DNA from: an uncultured Eubacterium sp.
GTDB lineage: Bacteria > Bacillota > Clostridia > Oscillospirales > Acutalibacteraceae
DNA length: 64,000 nucleotides
Direction: 5' to 3'
NCBI GenBank assembly: GCA_910577195.1
Contig: CAJTLP010000004.1
Location: 62,001 to 126,000 of the forward strand
Within the stretch, counting starts at the first letter, position 1. Each line of letters opens with the position of its first letter. Of the stretch, positions 18,555 through 26,983 are shown piece by piece. The notes beneath the pieces were generated by a model. That model did no database searches. It saw only the letters and a program-made list of their open reading frames with translations, and was not told the origin of the DNA. The translations under genes and the position numbers were made by a program.

Positions 18555-18938
18555 TTGAGGGAATATCTGTTTATTGCGGAGAATGAGAGAATCGGTAGCT
18601 GTTATTTGGAATTTCAGTTCTGTAAATCAGATGTGTCCATTAAAAATAACAGCGTTGATATTGATATTATAGAGCATTGGCAAAACGATTTATTGTTTAT
18701 CAGCGACGAGGATTTTGGCGATTTTTATAAATCCTATTCGACTGTTTTTAACTGTGCATTGCTGGCAAATGGTGAAACAGGCTTTAATTGGTACGGACCG
18801 AATTATTATAGTAAAGCAGTGACTGAAAAGGTGTTTCAAAAGCTAAACAAAGAGCTTGATAATGAATATAAAAATCTTATTTTATGGCTTGAGAAAGCAG
18901 CAGATAAGGATAACGGATTTTATATTTTAGGCATTTAG
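18555..18938 (+). CDS. Hypothetical protein
   Basis: A 127-residue soluble acidic protein starting with TTG directly after the HAD stop codon, so it is read by coupling. Visible features are the strand-rich N-terminus YLFIAENERIGSCYLEFQF and a motif GFNWYGPNYY. I recognise no family. It has no signal peptide or membrane segment. Confidence 0.55.
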   Translation: MREYLFIAENERIGSCYLEFQFCKSDVSIKNNSVDIDIIEHWQNDLLFISDEDFGDFYKSYSTVFNCALLANGETGFNWYGPNYYSKAVTEKVFQKLNKELDNEYKNLILWLEKAADKDNGFYILGI

Positions 18939-18965
18939 TGACAGACAAAATAGGTGAAAGAATTT

Positions 18966-19337
18966 ATGAAAATGCTTGGATTGAGCTGTATTTTTCCATG
19001 CAGTGATATCAGAAAAACAGCGGAATATTATGAGCAGAAGCTCGGATTTAAAGCTGTTGAATATCTGCAGAGCACAGAGCCACATATATGTATTTATAAG
19101 GACGATATTGAAATGATTTTAACGCAGGCTAATGGAGAAATTAAGCTGAACAGATTGTTGTATGGTTATGGCTATGACGCTTATATCTACGTTAAAAATC
19201 AGTATGAGCTGCAGGAAAAATTAAAAAATGCAGGTGTTAAAATCGCAGTGCCGTTGACCCGGACTGACTATAACAACAGAGAATTTGTTATTGAAGATAT
19301 TGACGGCAGATGGATTGCTTTTGGATTAAAAGAGTAA
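18966..19337 (+). CDS. VOC-superfamily (glyoxalase/bleomycin-resistance) protein
   Basis: A 123-residue single-module VOC protein. It begins LGLSCIFPCSDIRKTAEYYEQKLGF, the usual first beta-alpha unit, and ends FVIEDIDGRWIAFGLKE, the usual last strand with its metal or ligand Glu. ATG 18966 is chosen because AGGTGA lies 7 bases upstream; the GTG at 18954 is part of that site. Activity could be glyoxalase-like isomerisation or drug binding. Confidence 0.78.
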   Translation: MKMLGLSCIFPCSDIRKTAEYYEQKLGFKAVEYLQSTEPHICIYKDDIEMILTQANGEIKLNRLLYGYGYDAYIYVKNQYELQEKLKNAGVKIAVPLTRTDYNNREFVIEDIDGRWIAFGLKE

Positions 19338-19355
19338 TCATTTTGAGGTGAGATT

Positions 19356-20063
19356 ATGATAAAATTCATTATAGCAACAGCAGTTGTCTTAATTGCAGCT
19401 GTTATTATAATATCTGTGCTGTTTTATTTCGGCTTTATTGATTTTTATCATCCTATGAAGAAGGCTGAGGAAAATCAGATCAGAGTAGCATGTGTCGGTG
19501 ACAGCATAACCTTTGGCTGCATGGTTCAGAATTGGCAAAAGAACAATTACCCGACTGTGCTTAATCATTTGCTGGGCGAAGACTATTGTGTAAATAACTT
19601 CGGATATACCAACAGAACGGCTATAAAGAGTGCGGATTATCCCTATACCAATGAAAAATTATACCGGCAGAGCCTGGATTTCAAGCCTGACATTGTTGTG
19701 CTTATGCTTGGCTCAAACGACTCAAAAGAGAATAACTGGGATAAAGAAAAATTTATCAAGGATTACTGTGAGATTATTTATAGCTATCTGACTCTTGACT
19801 CGTCGCCTGAAGTATATATCCTTGTTCCGCCGCCTCTGTTTGAGGTAAGGGGAAGGGTTATGTGGCAGCTGAGAAAGGATGTTCTGGTTGACGAAATATG
19901 TCCTGCAGTCAAATCTATTGCCGATAAAATGGGCGTTCACTGCATAGATATGTACAGTGTTTTTGAAAATAGAAAAGAGCTTTTTTCAGATGGAGTTCAC
20001 CCCAACGCAAAGGGCAGTAAAGTATTCGCTCAAAAGGTGTATGAAGCAATTAATAAGGAGTAA
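19356..20063 (+). CDS. Membrane-anchored SGNH/GDSL hydrolase
   Basis: A 235-residue protein with one N-terminal membrane segment (residues 2-28) and an extracellular SGNH esterase domain. Block I is ACVGDSITFG (catalytic Ser50), block III LMLGSNDSK, and block V DGVHPNAKG (catalytic Asp and His). Such enzymes deacetylate or cleave esters on glycans and cell-wall polymers. GAGGTGAG precedes the ATG. It may pair functionally with the GH18 lipoprotein downstream. Confidence 0.88.
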   Translation: MIKFIIATAVVLIAAVIIISVLFYFGFIDFYHPMKKAEENQIRVACVGDSITFGCMVQNWQKNNYPTVLNHLLGEDYCVNNFGYTNRTAIKSADYPYTNEKLYRQSLDFKPDIVVLMLGSNDSKENNWDKEKFIKDYCEIIYSYLTLDSSPEVYILVPPPLFEVRGRVMWQLRKDVLVDEICPAVKSIADKMGVHCIDMYSVFENRKELFSDGVHPNAKGSKVFAQKVYEAINKE

Positions 20064-20068
20064 CGATT

Positions 20069-20137
20069 ATGAAAAAGTATAAAATAGCAGTAGTGCTGAT
20101 GGTTTATGGCTGTTTCGGTGATAAGAAAATTGTATAA
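20069..20137 (+). CDS. 22-residue ORF, possible lipoprotein-leader remnant
   Basis: A short frame with a good GGAG site 7 bases before its ATG, starting MKKYKIAVVLMVYGCFG. The hydrophobic stretch followed by YGC resembles a lipoprotein signal peptide that stops soon after. It could be a tiny membrane peptide or the remnant of a truncated lipoprotein gene. Low certainty. Confidence 0.3.
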   Translation: MKKYKIAVVLMVYGCFGDKKIV

Positions 20138-20252
20138 GTTGATAATTCGTATTACATATGATATTATATTTTTATAAGGATAAAAAACGTTCCGGTAGGT
20201 AGTCCAAAAGTCGTGAAAGAAAAATATGAATTCAGAAAGCAGGTTAATCATT

Positions 20253-21272
20253 ATGAGAAGAATATTAAATTTTCTATCCGTAATCCTATGTGCAATTATG
20301 GTATTGCTATGCTTTTTCGGATGTTCACATAAAACTGTGTCAACACCTGTCGATCCGCAGGATTTCAGAGTGACAGCATATATTGTGTCTGATAGACTTG
20401 ATGAAACATTTGATGCTTCAAATCTTGATAAGGTTACCGATATAATTCTTTTCGGCAATGCTGCATATGATGAGAACGGAAAGGTTAATCTTTCTGACAG
20501 CTTTGACTCGGATGTGGATTTTCTTAGAAATCTTATGACCAATCAGAGGTTTTATCTGAATATTCTTGGTCCGTCATCACAATCACAGTCCGATGATTGG
20601 AATAAGCAGATGTATGATTTGGCAGACAGAAATACGGCTGCATTTGAAAGTGGTGCACTGGAAACGGAGATCAAAGATGTTCTTTCCAAGTATAATTTTG
20701 ACGGTGTTGTGTTTGACTATGAATTCCCTTTAAGGAAAAAGGATTGGAAGTCTTTCGATGAATTCATTATAAGACTTGATTCTGTGCTGGGTGATGATTA
20801 TAAAATCGGTATGTCTATGGTTGGCTGGAACCTCAAACAGTCGAAGGAAGCAATGGATGCAACAGATTTCTTTGAGGTTATGAGCTATGATTTATGGGAT
20901 GAAAATGGAAATCATGCAACCATTGATATTGCAAAGGATGATATAAAACAGTTTGAGAAGAAAGGCTACGATAAGTCAAAGCTGGATTTAGGTGTACCGT
21001 TTTATGCAAGACCTACAACAAAGGATGCTTATTGGTATGAGTATAAATACTACTGTGACGATCTGGATGAAAACGGTTTGTACAATGATTCTGAAACGGG
21101 ACTTACATTTTCATTTAACACATATGATGTTATAAAAGAAAAGACAGAAATTGCACTTGAAAGCGGAATGGGCGGAATGATGATTTGGCATTACTCCTGT
21201 GATACGCCTGCTGATAATGAAAAGTCCCTTTTTGATGCTATCGACAGTGCTAAACAGTCGGCAATAAAATAA
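20253..21272 (+). CDS. GH18 chitinase-like lipoprotein
   Basis: A 339-residue lipoprotein from ATG 20253 (nine codons inside the longest frame, chosen because the signal peptide MRRILNFLSVILC starts there). The lipobox is CFFGCSHK. The GH18 barrel carries FDGVVFDYEFP, the DxxDxDxE catalytic motif with a conservative change in the middle, with its proton-donor Glu at about residue 157, followed by VMSYDLWD and GVPFYARP. GH18 covers chitinases, endo-N-acetylglucosaminidases and spore-cortex hydrolases of the YaaH type. No LysM is present. Substrate unknown. Confidence 0.85.
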   Translation: MRRILNFLSVILCAIMVLLCFFGCSHKTVSTPVDPQDFRVTAYIVSDRLDETFDASNLDKVTDIILFGNAAYDENGKVNLSDSFDSDVDFLRNLMTNQRFYLNILGPSSQSQSDDWNKQMYDLADRNTAAFESGALETEIKDVLSKYNFDGVVFDYEFPLRKKDWKSFDEFIIRLDSVLGDDYKIGMSMVGWNLKQSKEAMDATDFFEVMSYDLWDENGNHATIDIAKDDIKQFEKKGYDKSKLDLGVPFYARPTTKDAYWYEYKYYCDDLDENGLYNDSETGLTFSFNTYDVIKEKTEIALESGMGGMMIWHYSCDTPADNEKSLFDAIDSAKQSAIK

Positions 21273-21289
21273 TTTAAACATAGATAATA

Positions 21290-21323
21290 GGAATCCAAGA
21301 CATTAATTTGTCTTGGATTTTTT
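21290..21323 (+). terminator. Rho-independent terminator
   Basis: AATCCAAGACA pairs with TGTCTTGGATT with a 6-base loop, followed by a T-run, 18 bases after the GH18 stop codon. Confidence 0.9.
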
Positions 21324-21463
21324 TATGTAACCTATGCTATAATTATGATAAAGAATCGGCAAATTCAAGTAAAAATACAGGCAGAAGTACATTTGCAACT
21401 GAAAGTTGCTGAAAATTATACTGCAATCATTCTAAAATGAACTGCAAAGGAGGCAGTAGTCTA

Positions 21464-21505
21464 ATGAAATTCGGAGAAAATTTACAAGGAATAGTATTAT
21501 TTTAG
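21464..21505 (+). pseudogene. N-terminal remnant with good ribosome site
   Basis: A 13-codon frame (MKFGENLQGIVLF) follows AGGAGG. Its first residues match the usual opening of XRE-type regulators, but no helix-turn-helix follows. It lies between the GH18 terminator and the YhcH-like fragment, in a stretch of gene debris (21330-21745). Confidence 0.3.
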
Positions 21506-21554
21506 GCTATTGGGTTCGGTTCTTGATTGCCTGAGATTGATAAAGTGAATTTGG

Positions 21555-21740
21555 TTGAGATATTCTTCCGGAGGGGATATTGCATTTTATGAGGGCGATG
21601 CAATGTTCGATTTTACATTGACAAATGGTACCTTTTTATTGCTTTATCCTGAAGATGCACACTTTATGGGATTGAACACTCAGAAAGATATCAATGTCAG
21701 AAAAATAGTTTTTAAAATACAGGTTGATAATAAAAAATGA
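21555..21740 (+). pseudogene. C-terminal fragment of a YhcH/YjgK/YiaL-family protein
   Basis: About 55 residues match the C-terminal part of the YhcH/YjgK/YiaL (DUF386) cupin family: EGDAMFDFTLTNGTFLLLYP, then EDAHFMGLN and RKIVFKIQV. The N-terminal two thirds are missing, and upstream sequence has stops in this frame. It is a remnant; the family is linked to sialic acid and other sugar-acid use. Confidence 0.6.
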
Positions 21741-21743
21741 AAG

Positions 21744-21780
21744 AAACAGACCTTTTGCCAACGCAGCTGGTCTGTTTTGT
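21744..21780. terminator. Bidirectional terminator at the end of cotJC
   Basis: AAACAGACC (21744-21752) pairs with GGTCTGTTT (21769-21777) and ends in T-rich sequence on both strands. It closes the cotJC gene from the right and the YhcH fragment from the left. Confidence 0.75.
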
Positions 21781-21790
21781 ATTTCTCTGT

Positions 21791-22207
21791 TTATTTGTCA
21801 AAGCTTGGATTAAAAGCATAGTAATTTTTGCTGTCAAGCTTATCAGTAACAATTCTTAAACCTTCACCAAAACGCTGGTAGTGGACGATTTCACGCTCAC
21901 GAAGGAATTTAATTGGCTCAATAATATCAGGGTCATCAACCAGCCTTAGAATATTGTCGTAGGTTACACGAGCCTTTTGCTCTGCAGCAAGGTCCTCATT
22001 GAGGTCAGCGATTGTATCACCTTTAACTGCCATACTTGCAGCATTCCAGGGGAAACCGCTTGCAGCAGTCGGATATACGCCTGTTGTGTGGTCAACAAAA
22101 TATGCGGCGAATCCGGGATTTTTTTCAATCTGATCTTCTGTCAGATTTCGTGTAAGCTGATGCACCATTGTGCCGATCATCTCCAGATGCCCAAGTTCTT
22201 CCACACC
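21791..22207 (-). pseudogene. cotJC: cotJC manganese catalase, 3' part (C-terminal 138 codons)
   Basis: The frame reads GVEELGHLEMIGTMVHQL and continues to NPSFDK, which is residues 62-199 of a CotJC-type manganese catalase. It contains the metal-ligand segment EELGHLE, the central FAAYFVDHTTGVYPTAASG, and the second ligand region EREIVHYQRFGE. It has no start codon or ribosome site of its own. The missing first 62 codons lie 9.1 kb away at 31508-31323, in the same orientation. Manganese catalases use two metal ions to dismutate hydrogen peroxide; CotJC is the spore-coat member. In the integrated state shown here the gene cannot give full-length protein. Confidence 0.93.
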
Positions 22208-22208
22208 T
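22205..22208. other. Left attachment site core (attL)
   Basis: ACCT at the junction between the cotJC 3' part (left) and element sequence (right). Serine recombinases cut around a central dinucleotide, so the exact crossover is within or next to these four bases. Confidence 0.82.
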
Positions 22209-22361
22209 GTCGAGGATACGCAATTGGACTTTTTTGTATTAAAACTGTTAAAAACATACGAATTCTATGCGGACAAGCAATATCTGCCGTATGAATTATA
22301 TAAAACAAAAAATGGTGTTGATAGGAAAATTGCATATACCATAGATGTCTATGTTATATAA
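22209..22361 (+). CDS. Displaced 3' end of the serine recombinase gene (joined only in the circular form)
   Basis: Fifty codons plus TAA stay open from the attachment core: VEDTQLDFFVLKLLKTYEF and so on to YTIDVYVI. There is no start codon of its own on the element side. When the element circularises, codon 543 of the recombinase (CCT, ending at 31326) is followed directly by this frame, giving a 593-residue protein instead of the 557-residue one in the integrated form. A strong terminator follows 40 bases later, as expected at the natural end of a gene. I recognise no domain in the tail. Confidence 0.8.
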   Translation, partial: VEDTQLDFFVLKLLKTYEFYADKQYLPYELYKTKNGVDRKIAYTIDVYVI

Positions 22362-22401
22362 AAGAATCTACTAATAATATATAAAGATATTGATATATAA
22401 G

Positions 22402-22429
22402 AAAAAGGAGCGGAAACTGCTCCTTTTTT
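22402..22429 (+). terminator. Terminator after the displaced recombinase tail
   Basis: AAAAAGGAGC pairs with GCTCCTTTTT around a 7-base loop, followed by T. In the integrated state no complete + strand gene ends here; in the circle it would end the recombinase transcript. On the other strand it serves the alkyltransferase-like gene. Confidence 0.85.
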
Positions 22430-22456
22430 CTGTGTTGCTATGCAACATTTTAGTAA

Positions 22457-22765
22457 TCAGCAATCCCATTGATACAGTTTTAAATCAATTAAGCCGTTAT
22501 CCTTGAAAGTTATGCCTTCGGCAGACAAAAGTTCCTTTTGTTCAGCCCAACCGGGAGCCAATCTGCCCTGATGATTTACTACTCGGTGGCACAGATAATC
22601 GCCGTAAAATTCAGCCATACTAAGCACCTTTCCCACAAGGCGGGAATTGTTATCCCTTCCTATCAAGCGAGCAATCTGACCATATGTAGCCACCTTGCCG
22701 TAAGGAATTTCGCTGACAACTGACAGGATTTCATATATCAAATTTTCATTCAATATCTTGCTCAT
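22457..22765 (-). CDS. Alkyltransferase-like / O6-methylguanine-DNA methyltransferase domain protein
   Basis: A 102-residue protein matching the DNA-binding domain of Ogt/MGMT: IPYGKVATYGQIARLIG (helix-turn-helix entry) and the active-site region YLCHRVVNHQGRLAPGW. The usual PCHRV is here LCHRV, with the methyl-accepting Cys (about 59) retained, unlike many ATL proteins, which have Trp. It may repair alkyl-guanine or flag lesions for excision repair. First cargo gene of the element. Confidence 0.88.
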   Translation of the reverse strand: MSKILNENLIYEILSVVSEIPYGKVATYGQIARLIGRDNNSRLVGKVLSMAEFYGDYLCHRVVNHQGRLAPGWAEQKELLSAEGITFKDNGLIDLKLYQWDC

Positions 22766-23003
22766 ATTCTTCGCTCATATCGTTAAATTTAGTCGATAAT
22801 ATACTTAAAATATTATCGTATATGTTAATCTTTGTCAACGATTGCAGGCGTTTTGGTAATGCAGTTTACAGTATCGCTTTATCTGCTGTGATAAGTTTAA
22901 ATTGAACTTTTATATCAATCTGTTCTATGTTATAATGTTAACAGCAATTTGTATTATAATTTTTTCAAAGTGTTGTTTTGGCACTTTGAATATGAGGATT
23001 GAT

Positions 23004-23507
23004 ATGAAGGATATTGTTATAAGAAAGGTAAATTCAAGTGATAGCCGAGAAGAAATAAGCAATGTTTATGAGCAAAGCTGGAAATTTGCGTATAAAGGCA
23101 TTATTCCGTCGGATTATTTAGACAGTATTCCAAGCGGTCAATGGTGCGGTGCATTGGATAATCCCGACAGGCACACGCTTATTATGGTTGATGGGAATAA
23201 AATAATCGGTACATCATCCTATTGTAAATCACGCTTTGAGGATTATAAGGATTGGGGCAAAATCATATCAATCTATTTTCTGCCTGAATATATGGGCAAG
23301 GGTTATGGCAAATATTTACTTGAACAGGCTGTTGAAGAATTGAAAGCAATGGACTTTAACAAGATTTTTCTTTGGGTGCTTGAGGACAATTATCGGGCAA
23401 GGCATTTTTATGAAAAATGCGGTTTTAAGAACAGTGGCGAATATATGGATAATGTTATAGGCAGTAAGCAGCTGCGTGAATTGCAGTATGTTTATTTTAT
23501 TGACTGA
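23004..23507 (+). CDS. GNAT N-acetyltransferase
   Basis: A 167-residue GNAT protein. Motif A is visible as ISIYFLPEYMGKGYGKYLLEQA, with the acetyl-CoA loop MGKGYGK, and motif B as FLWVLEDNYRARHFYEKCGF. The long frame opens at 22902, but ATG 23004 has a GAGG site 6 bases upstream and fits the family's start (IVIRKVNSSD). A TATAAT box lies at 22931-22936. Substrate unknown. Confidence 0.85.
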   Translation: MKDIVIRKVNSSDSREEISNVYEQSWKFAYKGIIPSDYLDSIPSGQWCGALDNPDRHTLIMVDGNKIIGTSSYCKSRFEDYKDWGKIISIYFLPEYMGKGYGKYLLEQAVEELKAMDFNKIFLWVLEDNYRARHFYEKCGFKNSGEYMDNVIGSKQLRELQYVYFID

Positions 23508-23531
23508 ACAAGTTGAGAAAGGATAATGGTT

Positions 23532-24200
23532 ATGGCTTTTGATTATAAGAAAGAGTACAAAGAATTTTATATGCCGACGAAGAAGCCGAGCATTGTCGGA
23601 ATTCCGAAAATGAATTATATTGCAGTCAGAGGAAAAGGTAATCCGAATGACGAAAACAGTGAATATAAAAACAGTATAGGTTTGCTATATGCCATTGCTT
23701 TTACTATCAAAATGAGTTATAAAGGCTCGCATAAAATTGACGGCTATTTTGAATATGTTGTGCCTCCCCTTGAGGGCTTCTGGTGGCAGGAAAATACGGA
23801 AAGTATCGACTATAACAGAAAAGAGGATATGAACTTTATTTCTGTGATAAGGCTGCCTGATTTTGTGACAGAGGATGATTTCAGGTGGGCTGTTGATGAG
23901 GCAACAGCAAAGAAAAAACAGGATTTTTCAAAGGTTGAATTTTTAACCTATGATGAGGGTGTTTGTGTTCAGTGTATGCACATAGGTTCTTATGATAACG
24001 AGCCTAAAACAGTTGAGCTGATACACAAATATATGGAAGAAAACGGTTATGAATTGGATATAACAGACAGCAGACTGCATCACGAGATTTATTTGAGCGA
24101 TCCGAGAAGATGTGATGAGAGTAAACTGAAAACAGTGATCAGACATCCGATAAAAAAGAAGAAAACGGAGATTGTATATGAGCAATATTATAAAGTTTGA
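23532..24200 (+). CDS. GyrI-like small-molecule-binding protein
   Basis: A 222-residue protein with a GyrI-like (SOUL/AraC effector-binding) domain: MNYIAVRGKGNPNDE, then FWWQEN and MHIGSYDNEP, closing YELDITDSRLHHEIYLSDPRR. Stand-alone members bind hydrophobic or cationic compounds; a few have been shown to hydrolyse drugs or protect gyrase. ATG 23532 is preferred over 23526 on spacing from AAAGG. It overlaps the next gene by 23 bases. Confidence 0.82.
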   Translation: MAFDYKKEYKEFYMPTKKPSIVGIPKMNYIAVRGKGNPNDENSEYKNSIGLLYAIAFTIKMSYKGSHKIDGYFEYVVPPLEGFWWQENTESIDYNRKEDMNFISVIRLPDFVTEDDFRWAVDEATAKKKQDFSKVEFLTYDEGVCVQCMHIGSYDNEPKTVELIHKYMEENGYELDITDSRLHHEIYLSDPRRCDESKLKTVIRHPIKKKKTEIVYEQYYKV

Positions 24201-24738
24201 AAACAGAAAAGAATTCAGGAACTGGCTTTGTGATAATTGCCAATCAACTAACGGTGTTTGGCTTTTATTTGGTAAATCCAAAGGTCCTAAGACAATAAAA
24301 GCAAACGAAGCACTTGAAGAGGCTTTGTGCTTTGGCTGGATAGATGGTCAAATGCAAAGTATTGACGATAAAACCTACAAGAAATATTTTTCTATGCGTA
24401 GAAAGAATAGTAAATGGTCAGAGAAAAATAAGGCATTGGTTAAAAGTCTTGAAGAACAAGGTCTTATGACTGATTTTGGAAGAGAAAAAATACAGGAAGC
24501 TAAAAACAATGGTCAGTGGGATGCACCAAAGCCTGCAGCAATTACTGATGAACAGATTGCTTGTTTATCCCATTTACTTGAAGAATATGAGCCTGCTTTC
24601 TCGAATTTTCAGAATATGTCTCTGTCTGTAAAGAAAACCTATACACGTGCATATTTTGATGCTAAAACAGATGTGGGACGAGAAAAACGAATTGTATGGA
24701 TGGTAGACAGATTAAATAAAAACCTGAAACCTATGTGA
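24178..24738 (+). CDS. YdeI/OmpD-associated family protein
   Basis: A 186-residue protein of the YdeI/OmdA family: FRNWLCDNCQSTNGVWLLF, ALEEALCFGWIDGQ and FSMRRKNSKWSEKN are the conserved blocks. Members have been linked to bacteriocin and peptide resistance, but the biochemistry is unknown. ATG 24178 overlaps the 3' end of the GyrI-like gene, indicating translational coupling. Confidence 0.85.
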   Translation: MSNIIKFENRKEFRNWLCDNCQSTNGVWLLFGKSKGPKTIKANEALEEALCFGWIDGQMQSIDDKTYKKYFSMRRKNSKWSEKNKALVKSLEEQGLMTDFGREKIQEAKNNGQWDAPKPAAITDEQIACLSHLLEEYEPAFSNFQNMSLSVKKTYTRAYFDAKTDVGREKRIVWMVDRLNKNLKPM

Positions 24739-24775
24739 CAAAAAACGCAATAGTTCAAAAGGCAGTATGTGAAAA

Positions 24776-25498
24776 ATGGAGAAGATAAAAGAGTTATTCA
24801 TTAAACTAAAAAACAAGTTTATAAAATTTTGCAAATGGGTATGGGAAGAATGTAAGGATTGGCACACTGTTGTTATTTTTGCAATTGTTGTAGTAGTTAT
24901 GTATTCGCCGGTTTGGGGCGGATATTTGTGCCACGCTCTGTTTCACTGGAAATGGTGCAGTGTGATGGCAACGGCATATCTTGCATTCTGGGCAGGTCCG
25001 TTCACGCCTTTTTTCCCGATGTGCATTGCTATCACTTTGGGAATTCGAAGGATTGTTGATAAAATAAAAGGTAAAGATAATGCAAATCGTAATTCAGATG
25101 AGCAAAATATGCAGGAGAGTTTTAATGCTAAACTCAAAGAATTTTCAATGAACGATAATCATATTGAGAGTGCTATTATTGTTGGGCCTTATGCAAGAGG
25201 AACAAATACGGAAAATTCTGATTTGGATATATGTCTTATTACAACCAATAAAAATGAAATGGTTGAAAATCCTGATTTTGTTAAGAAATTCGGAGCATTT
25301 TCTAAAATGCAAACAGAATATTATGGGGCGTGTACTTCCATTAGAGTTTGGTATGAAAATGGGTTAGAAGCAGAATTCGGAATTGTCGAGCCCTCTTGGA
25401 TTCGTTTGCCATTGGATAACGGAACACGCAAAGTGTTAAACGACGGATACAAAGTTATTGTTGATAAGAAAAATTATTTTCAGAATTTGGAACTTTAA
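24776..25498 (+). CDS. Membrane segment fused to a MNT-type nucleotidyltransferase domain
   Basis: A 240-residue protein. Residues 25-100 contain two or three hydrophobic segments (VVIFAIVVVVMYSPVWGG; MCIAITLGI). Residues about 120-240 form a minimal nucleotidyltransferase: IVGPYARGTNTENSDLDICL carries the GSxxRG-like motif and the Asp pair, with a third acidic residue near the end (LEAEFGIVE). Such domains are seen in MNT antitoxins and aminoglycoside nucleotidyltransferases. The membrane fusion is unusual and may be a real fusion or a junction of two old genes; the frame is continuous. Confidence 0.7.
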   Translation: MEKIKELFIKLKNKFIKFCKWVWEECKDWHTVVIFAIVVVVMYSPVWGGYLCHALFHWKWCSVMATAYLAFWAGPFTPFFPMCIAITLGIRRIVDKIKGKDNANRNSDEQNMQESFNAKLKEFSMNDNHIESAIIVGPYARGTNTENSDLDICLITTNKNEMVENPDFVKKFGAFSKMQTEYYGACTSIRVWYENGLEAEFGIVEPSWIRLPLDNGTRKVLNDGYKVIVDKKNYFQNLEL

Positions 25499-25525
25499 CA
25501 AATTACAATTTAGGAGTGTGATGAT

Positions 25526-26248
25526 ATGGCAATGTGGAATCCATGGCACGGATGTAAAAAATGCAGTGACGGCTGTCTGCATTGCTACATTCACAAGGGT
25601 GATGCAAAACGAAATGTGGATACAAATAAAATTGTAAAAACAAAAGATTTTGATAAGCCTGTTCAAAGACTGAAAAACGGAAGTTATAAAATGAAATCCG
25701 GCATTGTTTATTTGTGTTTTTCCTCTGATTTTCTTATTGAAGAGGCAGATGCTTGGCGTGATGATTGCTGGAAAATGATAAGGGAAAGGCAGGACTGCAC
25801 CTTTTTATTCCTGACAAAAAGAGTAGACAGGTTTATGAAATGTATTCCTGATAATTGGGCTGATGGATACGATAATGTGGTTGTCTGCTGCACGGTTGAA
25901 AATCAGAAAAATGCCGATTATAAACTGAATATATTTAAAGATTTGCCGATAAAACACAAATGTATTACTGCCCAGCCACTGCTTGAAAATATGGATATCG
26001 AAAAGTATCTTGATGATATAGAATTAGTGGTTGTCGGCGGTGAATCAGATATCAATGCCAGACCTTTAAATTATGATTGGGTACTGAATATACGGGAACA
26101 GTGTGTACGTCGGAATACTAATTTTGAATTTAGGCAATGCGGTACTTATTTTATAAAAGATTCCAAGAGATATACCTTGCAGACTAAGGATTTGTGCAGA
26201 CAGGCAAAATTGGCAAATATTGATTTTAAAAGAAAAGTGAAATATTAA
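25526..26248 (+). CDS. DUF5131 (phage Gp37/Gp68-like) protein
   Basis: A 240-residue member of the DUF5131 family. It opens with WNPWHGCKKCSDGCLHCY, a Cys cluster that resembles a radical-SAM iron-sulfur site, and continues FSSDFLIEEADAWRDDCW, FLFLTKR and VVVGGESDINARPLNYDWV, all family hallmarks. Its genes are frequent in phages and mobile elements; the reaction is not established. GGAG precedes the ATG. Confidence 0.88.
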   Translation: MAMWNPWHGCKKCSDGCLHCYIHKGDAKRNVDTNKIVKTKDFDKPVQRLKNGSYKMKSGIVYLCFSSDFLIEEADAWRDDCWKMIRERQDCTFLFLTKRVDRFMKCIPDNWADGYDNVVVCCTVENQKNADYKLNIFKDLPIKHKCITAQPLLENMDIEKYLDDIELVVVGGESDINARPLNYDWVLNIREQCVRRNTNFEFRQCGTYFIKDSKRYTLQTKDLCRQAKLANIDFKRKVKY

Positions 26249-26336
26249 AATAGATATTATACTGATTAAGATGAATAAGGAAAATGATTATGAAAAATGC
26301 TGTTGAAAGAAAAAAGGTGTTATTATCCGAAAAGAT

Positions 26337-26372
26337 TAAGCCTGCGTTTGACCGCAGGCTTTAATTATTTTT
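26337..26372. terminator. Bidirectional terminator
   Basis: AAGCCTGCG and CGCAGGCTT form a 9-bp stem with a 6-base loop, then AT-rich sequence. It separates DUF5131 from the convergent membrane protein gene. A 22-codon frame beginning at 26290 runs into this stem and is probably not a gene. Confidence 0.8.
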
Positions 26373-26892
26373 CAATTCGTCCGTTAACTCGTGTGATTTT
26401 GAAAACAGGATATCCAAATCCACCCTGTCGTTCTTCTACGATAATGGTTGCACCTTCTTCAGGACAAGATTCATCATCAAGCCAAATTTGCTTGAAATCC
26501 CAAATCTCCTGCATGTTACCGTTTTTGTCATAAAAGCCAATATCTGTATGCAGTTGCCTGACGCAATATGAATATTCAACCACTGTATCATAAGATATAA
26601 TTTCACTGCCTGCACTTAGCTTGTTTATTCCGCTATACATTATGTTGAAAACTACCGTAATTGCAATAATGAGTATAATAAAAGGCTTGAAAAACTTATT
26701 TGATTTAGTAAAATTAATGCCGTTTATAAACAATATTGACAGATAGCTGATAACTGCACTAATACATGCAAAAATGATTAAATGAAGCCATCCAAAACGA
26801 TTGCCGATCGTAAATCCTATTAAGCATACAAAAACGATTATTACACACATTAGCAGTACAACGGTAATTAAAATTTTATGCGATTTTTTCAT
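26365..26892 (-). CDS. Hypothetical membrane protein
   Basis: A 175-residue protein with three N-terminal membrane segments (ILITVVLLMCVIIVFVCLI; WLHLIIFACISAVISYLSIL; FIILIIAITVVFNIMY) and a soluble C-terminal domain of about 80 residues, probably outside the cell (WDFKQIWLDDESCPEEG). ATG 26892 has AAGGA upstream and is better than 26910. I recognise no family. Confidence 0.65.
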   Translation of the reverse strand: MKKSHKILITVVLLMCVIIVFVCLIGFTIGNRFGWLHLIIFACISAVISYLSILFINGINFTKSNKFFKPFIILIIAITVVFNIMYSGINKLSAGSEIISYDTVVEYSYCVRQLHTDIGFYDKNGNMQEIWDFKQIWLDDESCPEEGATIIVEERQGGFGYPVFKITRVNGRIEK

Positions 26893-26983
26893 AGTGATGT
26901 CCTTAAACAAAGAAGCATATTTTAACTATAATATATAATAATTAAGCTGTACTGTCAACGCTGCTTTTGAACGAAAAATATGT

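Noticed and set aside
22170..22361. Apparent 63-residue stand-alone ORF on the + strand
   Set aside because: Its first 13 codons are antisense to cotJC and have no ribosome site. The part after 22208 is better explained as the displaced 3' end of the serine recombinase.
26290..26364. 22-codon ORF with ribosome site before the terminator at 26337
   Set aside because: Its 3' half is the terminator stem; probably fortuitous.
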